Source of the DNA: Arthrobacter sp. zg-Y20
GTDB taxonomy: Bacteria; Actinomycetota; Actinomycetes; Actinomycetales; Micrococcaceae
Length of the DNA stretch: 64,000 bases
NCBI RefSeq assembly: GCF_030142075.1
Contig: NZ_CP126241.1
Coordinates: 1,984,001-2,048,000, forward strand
Direction: 5' to 3'
Part shown: piece by piece, positions 1 to 7,073 of the stretch
How positions within the stretch are numbered: the stretch's first letter is position 1
How the letters are laid out: every line of letters begins with the position of its first letter
The notes under the pieces: model-generated
Database searches by the model: none
What the model saw: only the letters and a program-made list of their open reading frames with translations
What the model was told of the DNA's origin: nothing
Translations under genes and position numbers: made by a program

Positions 1-551
1 CCTACACCGTGCTGGGACGGTATCCAGGATTCGAGTTGCGCCACTATCCGGCGCACGTGCTGGCCCAGGTCACTGTGAACGCGGGATTCGAGGGGGCCGG
101 CAACACCGGTTTCCGCTACCTGTACCGGTACATCAGCGGCCGGAACTCCTCCCGGGCGGGACTGGACCCCTATCCGCCGGGCGAAGTGCAGTTCAGCGAA
201 AACCTGGCGATGACAGCCCCGGTGCTCCTGGAGCCGAGCCCCATCGCGGGAGCCTTTACGGTGGCTTTTGTCCTCCCTGGGGACCTGACCGCCCTCACCG
301 CCCCGGTGCCGGAAGATCCCGCTGTGAGCATTGTGGCGGTACCGGGACAAACGGGGGCGGCGGCCGCCTTCTCCGGACGCTGGAATGAAGCCAACTACCA
401 AGCCCATTTGGCCGCCTTGCAGGCCGCCGTCGGGGCAGAGGGGTTCAGCCTGCTGGGAAATCCGCGTTTTGCGCGGTTCGACCCGCCCTACCGGCCCTGG
501 TTCCTGCGCCGCAACGAGGTGGTTCAGGACGTGGAGGGACCGGGGGACTGA
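1..551 (+). CDS. SOUL-type haem-binding protein, 5' end missing
   Basis: The frame is open to the left edge (codons Tyr-Thr precede the GTG at 9), so the true start is probably outside the window. The visible 180 residues carry SOUL/HBP family features: an N-terminal YPGFELRHYP strand, a GNTGFRYLYRYISGRN segment, the typical AMTAPV stretch after the variable loop, and a C-terminal NPRFARFDPP-W motif. Family members bind haem or tetrapyrroles. In bacteria they are soluble and of uncertain role, so the haem link is from family knowledge only. No adjacent gene suggests a pathway. Confidence 0.85.
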   Translation, partial: YTVLGRYPGFELRHYPAHVLAQVTVNAGFEGAGNTGFRYLYRYISGRNSSRAGLDPYPPGEVQFSENLAMTAPVLLEPSPIAGAFTVAFVLPGDLTALTAPVPEDPAVSIVAVPGQTGAAAAFSGRWNEANYQAHLAALQAAVGAEGFSLLGNPRFARFDPPYRPWFLRRNEVVQDVEGPGD

Positions 552-715
552 CGCGGCAGCGGGTGGATCCCGGGCAGGGCGGCGCCTGTTCCGGTCATGC
601 GTCCGGGTCCGCCAGGTCCTGTTCTGCGGATGACAGCGCCCGGGACGACGGCGGGAGGGCGGCATGGAGGGAGGAGGTCACCCGTGGATTGTATGCGCCG
701 GCGGGGGAGAGCCAA
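552..715. other. gap after the SOUL gene
   Basis: GC-rich spacer between convergent genes. I see no convincing short gene here. The only clear element nearby is the terminator of the DUF4193 gene just to the right. Confidence 0.4.
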
Positions 716-754
716 ACAAAAAGCCGGGTCCCGCCTCAACGGCGGAACCCGGCT
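716..754 (-). terminator. terminator of the DUF4193 gene
   Basis: On the minus strand a 14-bp GC-rich stem (722-735 with 741-754, one mismatch, 5-base loop) is followed by TTTTTGTTTG. It lies 17 bases past the DUF4193 stop codon and is a standard rho-independent terminator. Confidence 0.85.
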
Positions 755-771
755 GTGCTGCGGGGCAGGAG

Positions 772-1074
772 TTAGCCTTCGCAGTCCACGCAGTAAGCCT
801 CGCCGTTCTTTTCGCGGGCAATCTGCGAACGGTGGCGTACGAGGAAGCAGGACATGCAGGTGAACTCGTCTGCCTGCGGGGGAACTACCTTGATGAGCAG
901 TTCCTCGCCGGACAGGTCTGCGCCGGGAAGGTCAAAACCATCAATGGCGTCTGACTCTTCGACATCGATGACAGCCGTCATCGCTCCGCCGCGCTGCTGA
1001 GCTTTCAGACCCTCCAGGGAGTCTGTGTGCTGGTCTTCTTCCTTGACGCGCGGGGCATCGTAATCGGTAGCCAT
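772..1074 (-). CDS. DUF4193 family protein
   Basis: This is a 100-residue acidic protein. It begins MATDYDAPR, the family signature, and has a C-terminal CMSC...CVDC pair of cysteine couples (Cys73, Cys76, Cys95, Cys98), likely one zinc site. DUF4193 is a small conserved actinobacterial family of unknown function. The start is the ATG at 1074, which has an AGGAGA ribosome site about 11 bases upstream. The frame stays open further upstream, but that part is only the translated repeat array and is rejected. The gene stands alone with its own terminator. Confidence 0.88.
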   Translation of the reverse strand: MATDYDAPRVKEEDQHTDSLEGLKAQQRGGAMTAVIDVEESDAIDGFDLPGADLSGEELLIKVVPPQADEFTCMSCFLVRHRSQIAREKNGEAYCVDCEG

Positions 1075-1290
1075 TTTGTTGTGCTTATCTCCTGATTTGG
1101 GGGGGTTGAAGCGTAGATCATATAGGGCAACGAAAGTCGCTGCACCAAACCGTACAGGCGTGGCGGCCGTTCGTTGACGAAATAGGCGGCGAAAGTGACC
1201 AACGTCCCGTTCTCCCGTAGTGCCGGCGGTAGTTCCTTCGGCAGGACCGCCGGTACCCGGGTAATCCGGGGACCCCGGGCGCGCAGTGCA

Positions 1291-1413
1291 GCACGGGGGA
1301 CGGGCACGGGGGACGGGCACGGGGGACGGGCACGGGGGACGGGCACGGGGGACGGGCACAGGGGACGGGCACGGGGGACGGGCACAGGGGACGGGCACAG
1401 GGGAATGGCACGG
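1291..1413. repeat. 13-bp tandem repeat array, nine units plus a partial
   Basis: The unit is GCACGGGGGACGG. Units 1-5 and 7 are identical, units 6 and 8 have A at position 5, and unit 9 is diverged, followed by a partial GCACGG. There are no spacers, so this is a minisatellite and not a CRISPR array. It lies in a gap between the DUF4193 promoter region and the lipoprotein gene. Confidence 0.95.
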
Positions 1414-1433
1414 CCCAGCGCTGCACGCAACGG

Positions 1434-1807
1434 TTATGTCAACTTGATGAACCGCGGCGGCGGGCCTGCGGGGGAGTTATGTCAACTCACCATGAACCTG
1501 TACGGGAAACGTCCGGGGACCGGAAATTGTCCAACCAGGTCAGCGGATTTTGGCCCGGCCGCCCGGGTACGCCAACACGCCGGAGGAAACCGGCCCGGCA
1601 TGCTGCAGCCCCGCACAGCGGCGCAAAACGAGTCGTCCGCTGCAAAAAGCATTCCCAAAGGTCTCCGGGAGGCAGAAACGTCCAAAACCGGGGGATTTGT
1701 GCTGATTTGAGTACCGAATCGGCATATAACCCGGAAAAGCGATATTAGTGCTTCTGGCCACTTCCGACGCGTACCGCAAAGTGCCGATAATCCACATTAT
1801 GTCAACT
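1434..1807. repeat. three dispersed copies of TTATGTCAACT
   Basis: Identical 11-mers sit at 1434-1444, 1477-1487 and 1797-1807, all in the same orientation. The reverse complement reads AGTTGACATAA, which contains a TTGACA -35-like hexamer on the minus strand. They could be protein binding sites or remnants of a mobile-element end; nothing nearby decides. Confidence 0.6.
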
Positions 1808-1911
1808 AGCGTTTAGAAGGGGGTCCCCCGGACCCGCCCGAAGCCCTCATCTCCGGGGGCAGCCGCAGCATGTAGGCTTCCGGCAAACACCCGGCGTTCA
1901 AGGGAGGCATC

Positions 1912-2280
1912 ATGGGCGCGCATCGCTGGTTTCCCGTTGCCGCAGCCGTCAGCACTCTCGTAGTGTCCCTGGCCGGCTGCGGCGCGGGCGCTTCCGGATC
2001 CGACGGCGCTGGATCCGACGGCGCCGAATCCGAGAGCACCGGCGGAAGGCCCAGCCGGTGGTCCGTGAGCGTCATCGATCCCGGGCCCGGCGCCTATGAG
2101 CAGTGCCTTGAAGATCCGCGCGTTGAGGAGGCGTTTGTGTCCGCGGACTATCCAGCTTCGCACATGGGTGTGACCCTGACTGCTGACGCAACCGCAGACG
2201 ATGCCGGGCGGATTGCCGACTGCCTGCAGCAGGCCCTGCCGTCCGCAGAAGTTTCGGTCGCCGGCCCGGGGTCCGGCTAG
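1912..2280 (+). CDS. small secreted lipoprotein, unknown function
   Basis: A 122-residue protein with a signal peptide ending in the lipobox LAGC (Cys23), so it is probably a lipid-anchored exported protein. After a Gly/Ser/Asp-rich linker containing a GSDGA duplication, there is a short domain with two further cysteines (in EQCLED and ADCLQQ), possibly a disulphide. The ATG at 1912 has an AGGGAGG ribosome site. I do not recognise the family. The stop codon overlaps the stop of the convergent hydrolase gene. Confidence 0.75.
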   Translation: MGAHRWFPVAAAVSTLVVSLAGCGAGASGSDGAGSDGAESESTGGRPSRWSVSVIDPGPGAYEQCLEDPRVEEAFVSADYPASHMGVTLTADATADDAGRIADCLQQALPSAEVSVAGPGSG

Positions 2281-3161
2281 CCGTCCACGCCGGAGAGGAA
2301 CTCCAGCAGCGCCGCCCCCAGGGCCTCGGGAGCCTCCTGGGCTGCATAGTGCCCAACGCCATCCAGCTGCACAGCCGTGAAAGATCCGGTGGCCAGCGGT
2401 GCGAAGGTCTGTTCGGTGAACGGCCCGCCGCCGGCACCCACGGCCAGCACCGGCATCGCAAGGGGCCGCGACGCCGCCAGGGCCTTGATTTCCGCCCCTT
2501 CCGAAAGCATGGAGCGGTAGAGGCCCGCGGCGCCGTTCCAGCCGCCCGGACGGGAGTACGTGCGGGCAAACTCAGCAATATCCGTGCTGGTCACGGCGCC
2601 TTCCACTGCCGTCATGGACGGATAGGCCCAGGCGGCCAGCAGGTCCATTTCCCTGCCGGTCAGCAGCAAGTCCGGTATTCCGGGGGCGGCAAGCATGCCG
2701 ATATGCCAGGAACCGCCATGGGCGACATCGGCCAGGGCTTCGAGTCCAAACCCGGCCAGCCCGGCCTCCACCGCCGTAAAACTTGCCACTGCCTCGGGGT
2801 GTACGGCGGCAAGACGGAACGCCGCTCCCCCGCTGATGTCCTGCGCCAGTAGATGTACCGGCCCGACGCCCAGGGCACGCAGGAATTCATGGAGTGTTTC
2901 CGCCACGGCTCTGCTGTCGAGGCCCGTGTCCGGAACTGCAGCGGAATCCCCGAAGCCCGGCAGGTCCACGGCAAACACCCGGTGGCTGCGGGCCAGCACG
3001 GGGATCAATGTGCGGAACGCCCACCAGCTTTCCGGGAAACCGTGCAGCAGCAGGACCGGTGATCCTTCCCGTCCGGCGGAGACGTAATGGAGGCGAATTT
3101 CGCCGGCCTGGGCGGTGGCATGGCGGGCGCCGGGGATGGTGGCGGCTGGACTCATGTTCAT
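2277..3161 (-). CDS. alpha/beta hydrolase, epoxide-hydrolase-like
   Basis: A 294-residue alpha/beta fold enzyme. The oxyanion-side HGFPES motif is at residues 40-45, and the nucleophile is an aspartate (Asp108 in AQDISGG). That places it with epoxide hydrolases and dehalogenases, not serine esterases. The catalytic His is near 271 (GVGHYAAQE). The start is the ATG at 3161, with GGAGGA six bases upstream; an in-frame ATG at 3182 lies inside the operator and lacks a site. It is divergent from a MarR gene, and two palindromes between them imply MarR control. The substrate is unknown. Confidence 0.85.
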   Translation of the reverse strand: MNMSPAATIPGARHATAQAGEIRLHYVSAGREGSPVLLLHGFPESWWAFRTLIPVLARSHRVFAVDLPGFGDSAAVPDTGLDSRAVAETLHEFLRALGVGPVHLLAQDISGGAAFRLAAVHPEAVASFTAVEAGLAGFGLEALADVAHGGSWHIGMLAAPGIPDLLLTGREMDLLAAWAYPSMTAVEGAVTSTDIAEFARTYSRPGGWNGAAGLYRSMLSEGAEIKALAASRPLAMPVLAVGAGGGPFTEQTFAPLATGSFTAVQLDGVGHYAAQEAPEALGAALLEFLSGVDG

Positions 3162-3177
3162 GGCGCGTCCTCCAATA

Positions 3178-3192
3178 GACAACCGAGTTGTC
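3178..3192. promoter_or_regulatory. MarR-type operator 1
   Basis: Palindrome GACAACCGAGTTGTC with 6-bp arms GACAAC/GTTGTC. It lies between the divergent hydrolase and MarR genes, close to the hydrolase start. Its near-copy (operator 2) has its centre 26 bp away. Confidence 0.75.
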
Positions 3193-3202
3193 CACCATCG
3201 TA

Positions 3203-3219
3203 AGACAATCGGGTTGTCT
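3203..3219. promoter_or_regulatory. MarR-type operator 2
   Basis: AGACAATCGGGTTGTCT, a second copy of the GACAAY...GTTGTC palindrome. It sits upstream of the TATGCT -10 box (3235-3240) of the marR-like gene, so binding would block the regulator's own promoter. Confidence 0.75.
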
Positions 3220-3234
3220 AATCCATAGTCCGCG

Positions 3235-3240
3235 TATGCT
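3235..3240 (+). promoter_or_regulatory. -10 box, leaderless-type, of the MarR gene
   Basis: TATGCT is followed by six bases and then the GTG start at 3247. There is no Shine-Dalgarno sequence, so the transcript probably begins at the start codon. Confidence 0.6.
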
Positions 3241-3246
3241 GTTTTC

Positions 3247-3717
3247 GTGAATCGGACCGGTGCGGACCTTGCTTTGCTGCTGCTCGCTGCCTACCGGCAG
3301 CTGGTGGAGGACGCGACCGCCGAGCTGGCGGCCCGCGGCTATGCCGACATCCGGCCGGTGCATGATTTTGCCTTGCGCGCCATTGACGCCGGAGCCGACA
3401 CCGCCTCTGAACTCGGGCGCGCGACGGCGGTGACGAAGCAGGCGGCCGCCAAGACCATCGCGGTGCTGCTGGAACGCGGTTACGCGGAACGCCGCACGGA
3501 TGAACAGGATGCCCGGCGCAAGCGGCTAACCGTCACTCCCCTGGGCCACCGGATGCTTAGGGAAGGCGAAGCAGTATTTGACGGCCTCCGCGCTGCATGG
3601 GCAAGTCGGATCGGCGCACCCGAACTAGGGCAGCTCGAACGGGACCTGGGCGTGCTGACAGGCGATTCCCGCATCTCACTCGGGTACCCGGGATGGGCCT
3701 CAGGGGCCGGCGAATGA
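3247..3717 (+). CDS. MarR family transcriptional regulator
   Basis: A 156-residue protein with a MarR winged-helix layout: an N-terminal helical dimerisation region, helix-turn-helix around residues 50-75 (ASELGRATAVTKQAAAKTIAVLLERGY), then a wing with the charged RRTDEQDARRKRLTVT segment typical of the family. It starts with GTG at 3247. It is divergent from the epoxide-hydrolase-like gene and overlaps the next acetyltransferase by four bases (ATGA), so the two are co-transcribed. Two GACAA-type palindromes in the divergent promoter are its likely operators. The ligand is unknown. Confidence 0.87.
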   Translation: MNRTGADLALLLLAAYRQLVEDATAELAARGYADIRPVHDFALRAIDAGADTASELGRATAVTKQAAAKTIAVLLERGYAERRTDEQDARRKRLTVTPLGHRMLREGEAVFDGLRAAWASRIGAPELGQLERDLGVLTGDSRISLGYPGWASGAGE

Positions 3718-4277
3718 CGGTGGCCTTTTCCTGGCTCGACTCCCCCGGCAGCCTTTCCCCTGCCATGCGCCGCCAGCTGCTGCACTGCTGGACGGACGTC
3801 AGCAACGCAGGCGGCGCCGTCGGCTTCCCGCTGCTGCCGGTGGGTACCGGCGACGTCGAGCCGGCGCTGGCAGCGCTCGTTGCCGCCCTCGCACCCGAAG
3901 GCCCCCGGCTGCTGATTGCGCAAGAACACGGCGTGCTGGCCGGGTGGTTGGTCCTCACCGTTAACCCGGGCACCCTGACCAGCCACTGGGCCCGCGTAAC
4001 CCGGGTACAGAGCGCGCTGGCGGCACGTGGCCGGGGCATCGGCTCCGCACTGATGCAGGAAGCCGCCCGATACGCCCGTGAGGAACTGCGGCTGGACGAA
4101 CTGATCCTCGAGGTTCGCGGCGGCATGGGGCTGGAGTCCTTTTATTCGGGCCTGGGCTGGGTCGAGTACGGCCGCCGGCCCCGGGCCCTGCGGCTGGCCG
4201 CAGACGACTTCCGTGACGAGGTCCTGATGCGCCTGCCGCTGCCCGCCGGCGAAGGCTTGGCCGCGGCCCCCGCCTGA
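3714..4277 (+). CDS. GNAT family N-acetyltransferase
   Basis: A 187-residue GNAT-fold protein. The acetyl-CoA pyrophosphate loop is ARGRGIGSAL at residues 104-113, preceded by a beta-bulge strand (RVTRVQSALA) and followed by LILEVRGGMGLESFYSGLGW, the usual strand-5 region. The start ATG overlaps the MarR stop codon, indicating translational coupling. Being encoded with the MarR regulator suggests a detoxification role, but the acceptor substrate cannot be read from the sequence. Confidence 0.82.
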   Translation: MTVAFSWLDSPGSLSPAMRRQLLHCWTDVSNAGGAVGFPLLPVGTGDVEPALAALVAALAPEGPRLLIAQEHGVLAGWLVLTVNPGTLTSHWARVTRVQSALAARGRGIGSALMQEAARYAREELRLDELILEVRGGMGLESFYSGLGWVEYGRRPRALRLAADDFRDEVLMRLPLPAGEGLAAAPA

Positions 4278-4301
4278 GTCCCCTCCTCCGGGCGGCCAGC
4301 G

Positions 4302-5138
4302 TCAGGACCGCCTAGCAGTCACCAGCAGATACTCCCAGTCCATGGCCATACCGCCTGCCTGGGTGCTGTACCTCTGCACCAGGGCCAGCAGCTTCTGATC
4401 CAGTGCGCCCGCCCGGTCCGGATTGCGCGCAAGGAATTCGTACACCGCAATAATTGGTCCGTAATGTGCCTTAAGGAACCCCAGGAAGTCCTCCGGCGTG
4501 GCAAACCGGTCAATGAGCACGGTTCGGCGTTCGGCGCGGAACTCCCTCACCCGCCCTTCCAAGAGGGACTCGACGTGCTCCCGGTTTCCCCACAATTGCG
4601 GTGACTGCGTTCCCGGCGGCGGCGCCGGCGAGTAGGGCTTCAGAGCGGCGAACATGCTGCCGACGAATCCTTCCGGAGTCCAGTTGATCAGCCCGATGCG
4701 TCCCCCCGACCGGCACACACGGACGAGTTCGGCGGCAGCCAGGCGATGATGCGGGGCGAACATCACGCCTGCACAGGAAATCACCGCGTCGTAGGAGGCG
4801 TCGGCATACGGGAGATGCTCGGCGTCCGCCATGGACCAGGTCAGCCGGACGGACCGGGCCAGCGCCAGGCGCTTACCGGAATTCAGCAGCTCAGGCGTCA
4901 GGTCCGAAGCGGTGACATCGGCTCCCGTCTCCGCTGCCGGGATTGCCGCATTCCCGGTCCCCGCCGCGATGTCCAGGACCCGGTCGCTGCCCCGGATGCC
5001 GGCGGCCCGGACGAGGACGGGCCCCAGGGGCGAAATGGTTTCGGCGGCAACGGCCGCGTAATCCCCCAGCGACCAGATGGCCCTGAGCCGTGCCTTGATC
5101 GCCCGGTCCGCGCCGGCATCGTCAGGAAGCTCGTCCAT
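4302..5138 (-). CDS. class I SAM-dependent methyltransferase
   Basis: A 278-residue Rossmann-fold methyltransferase. The SAM-binding motif I VLDIAAGTGNAA is at residues 54-65, followed by the acidic strand-2 residue in ASDLTPELL and a post-motif YDAVISCAGVMFAPHH. It resembles UbiE/COQ5-type enzymes. The ATG at 5138 was chosen because GAGGA precedes it by a suitable distance; the frame extends upstream without a better site. It is divergent from the DGPF/sigma pair. The substrate is unknown. Confidence 0.82.
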   Translation of the reverse strand: MDELPDDAGADRAIKARLRAIWSLGDYAAVAAETISPLGPVLVRAAGIRGSDRVLDIAAGTGNAAIPAAETGADVTASDLTPELLNSGKRLALARSVRLTWSMADAEHLPYADASYDAVISCAGVMFAPHHRLAAAELVRVCRSGGRIGLINWTPEGFVGSMFAALKPYSPAPPPGTQSPQLWGNREHVESLLEGRVREFRAERRTVLIDRFATPEDFLGFLKAHYGPIIAVYEFLARNPDRAGALDQKLLALVQRYSTQAGGMAMDWEYLLVTARRS

Positions 5139-5302
5139 ATCCTCACGTCCTTGGTTTCGGAACCGAACGCCGCGGTACTGCGGAACAGATATTTTTCCGC
5201 GGCTGTCGATATCTCCGCCGCTTGTTCGACGCCATAGTAGAAGACGCAACACCGCGTCCTCACAGTTGCAGGAACAGCAACGCATAGAAGAAGGAGTCCA
5301 CC

Positions 5303-5746
5303 ATGAAGTACATGCTCATTATGCGGTCCACCGACGCGGGCGTGCAGGCCTACAAGGATGTCCCCTTCGAGGAAGTCATTAACCGGATGGGCGCCTATAA
5401 CGAGTCAATGATCAACGCAGGGGTATTGCTGGCCGGCGAAGGCCTGGCCGAGATTTCCACCGACAGCGGCTTTGTTGTGGACTTTTCCGAGGATCCGCCG
5501 CTGATCACAGACGGCCCCTACGGGGAAACCCATGAGCTGTTCAACGGGTTCTGGATCATCTCCGCCGCCTCCCGCGAAGAAGCGGCGGAGTGGGCCAGCC
5601 GCTGCCCGCTTGGACCGGGATCGAAGCTGGAAGTGCGGCGGGTAACGGAGGCTGCGGACTTCGCAGATTTCGCCGACAACGAGTACATCCGGAAGGAAGA
5701 AGGATGGCGCAGGGACGAGGAGAAGCTGCGCACGGAGCACCGGTAG
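5303..5746 (+). CDS. YCII-related (DGPF domain) protein
   Basis: A 147-residue YCII/DGPF protein. The family signature DGPYGETHELFNGFWII lies at about residues 70-86, and the ferredoxin-like fold starts MKYMLIMRS. Proteins of this family are commonly encoded beside ECF sigma factors of the ECF42 type, as here: the sigma factor starts inside the 3' end of this gene. The biochemical role is unsettled; it may be an enzyme-like or sensory partner. The start has a strong AAGGAG site. Confidence 0.88.
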   Translation: MKYMLIMRSTDAGVQAYKDVPFEEVINRMGAYNESMINAGVLLAGEGLAEISTDSGFVVDFSEDPPLITDGPYGETHELFNGFWIISAASREEAAEWASRCPLGPGSKLEVRRVTEAADFADFADNEYIRKEEGWRRDEEKLRTEHR

Positions 5747-6998
5747 CAGCCGGTCCCGGGCAGGCAGCGGCAATCCGGCGCCGCCTCGACGCGCTGTGGC
5801 GCATCGAAGGTGCCCGGATTGTTGCTGCCCTGGCGCGTGCCACCGGGGACGTGGGCCTGGCCGAGGACGCGGCCCAGGAAGCGGTTGCCCAGGCACTGGA
5901 ACAGTGGGGCACACGCGGCATTCCGCGGAACCCCGGCGCCTGGATTACGACGGCGGCCCGGCGGCGCGCCATCGACCGCTGGCGGCGGGAGGACCAGCTC
6001 GGCAACCGTTACGCGCAGTTGGCCCGCGCCCGGGAAGATGAAGCCGCCGTTGACTGGGATCCGCTCCCCGACGATGTGCTCCGGCTGCTGTTTACCGCCT
6101 GCCATCCCGTGCTTGCGCCTGAGGCCCAGGTAGCGCTGACCCTGCGGCTGGTGGGATCACTGCGCACGGAGGAAATCGCCCGGCTGTTCCTGGTACCCGT
6201 GGCCACCATGCAGCAGCGGATCCTCCGTGCCCGGAAGAGCCTGGCCGCCGCCCGGGTCCCGTTCGAAGTCCCGGAACCCAATGAGTGGGGTCCGCGGCTG
6301 CGGGGTGTGATGCATGTTGTCTACCTGATGTTCACGGAGGGGTATGCGGCAACGGCCGGTGAGACCTGGATCCGGCCGGACCTGGCTAACGAGGCACTGC
6401 GGATCGGACGGATCCTGGCCGGCCTGGTGCCCCGGGTCCCGGAGGTCCACGCGCTGGTGGCGCTGTTGGAGTTCCAAGCCTCCCGTTTCGCCGCCCGCAC
6501 CGGGGCCGGCGGTGAGCCGGTGCTGCTGCCGGACCAGGACCGCACCAGGTGGGACCGGGCGCAGATTGAGCGGGGCCGCGCGTCGCTGGCCCGCGCGGAC
6601 GCCCTGGCAGCAGCGGCCGGACGGTCCCGCGGGAGCTACGCACTGCAGGCAGCCATCGCGCAATGCCATGCCACCGCCGGGCGTGCCGACGAGACGGACT
6701 GGCCGGCCATCGTGGACCTCTATGAGGCGCTGGGCCGCATCAGCCCCGGCGACGTCGTCGAACTCAACCGTGCCGTAGCAGTGTCCATGGCGTCGGGGCC
6801 CGAGCCGGCCCTGGCCATTGTGGAGCGTCTGGACGCCCGGGGGCCCTGCGGGGATCCCATCTGCTGCCTAGCGTGCGCGGCGAGCTGCTCTCCCGGCTGG
6901 GCAGGGTCGAGGAGGCCAGGGCCGAATTCCGCGCCGCCGCGGAACTGGCGGAGAACCGGCATGAACGCCGGCTCCTGCTGCTCCGGGGGCAGGAGTAG
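5704..6998 (+). pseudogene. ECF sigma factor (ECF42-like), frameshifted near its C-terminus
   Basis: From the ATG at 5704 the product has ECF region 2 (GLAEDAAQEAVAQALEQW, then TTAARRRAIDRWRRE) and region 4 (LRTEEIARLFLVPVATMQQRI), followed by the long helical, TPR-like extension typical of ECF42 factors. Near the run CCCGGGGGCCC (6836-6846) the reading frame breaks. Up to there frame 1 encodes NRAVAVSMASGPEPALAIVERL. After it, the family-like ending LRGSHLLPSVRGELLSRLG and EEARAEFRAAAELAENRHER is in another frame, stopping at 6998. A one-base deletion explains it; repaired, the protein is 431 residues. Uncorrected, the frame runs to 7077 with a nonsense tail. It may be a sequencing error or a real lesion. 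Confidence 0.8.
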
Positions 6999-7073
6999 AG
7001 TCCAACCACACGCGTTTCCCGCATTGCCCTTCCACAGTCTCTGCAAATCCACAGTCTCTGCCAAAGGATCACC

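Larger units (their letters stand above)
1075..1911. other. long gene-poor gap with repeats
   Basis: About 840 bases without a credible gene. It holds the promoter side of the DUF4193 gene, a 13-bp tandem array (1291-1413), and three copies of TTATGTCAACT (1434-1444, 1477-1487, 1797-1807). The reading frames that cross it are low-complexity products of the repeats. No transposase remnant was recognised. Confidence 0.6.

Noticed and set aside
1291-1413. Possible CRISPR array
   Set aside because: Units are 13 bp, contiguous, and have no unique spacers; no cas gene is near.
1195-1710. Open reading frame crossing the 13-bp repeats
   Set aside because: Its sequence is a translated low-complexity array (GTGTGDGH repeats), with no ribosome site and matching frames on both strands; it is a by-product of the repeat.
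1434-1807. Insertion sequence bounded by TTATGTCAACT copies
   Set aside because: No transposase or inverted terminal repeats; copies are direct repeats only, so a mobile element is not supported.
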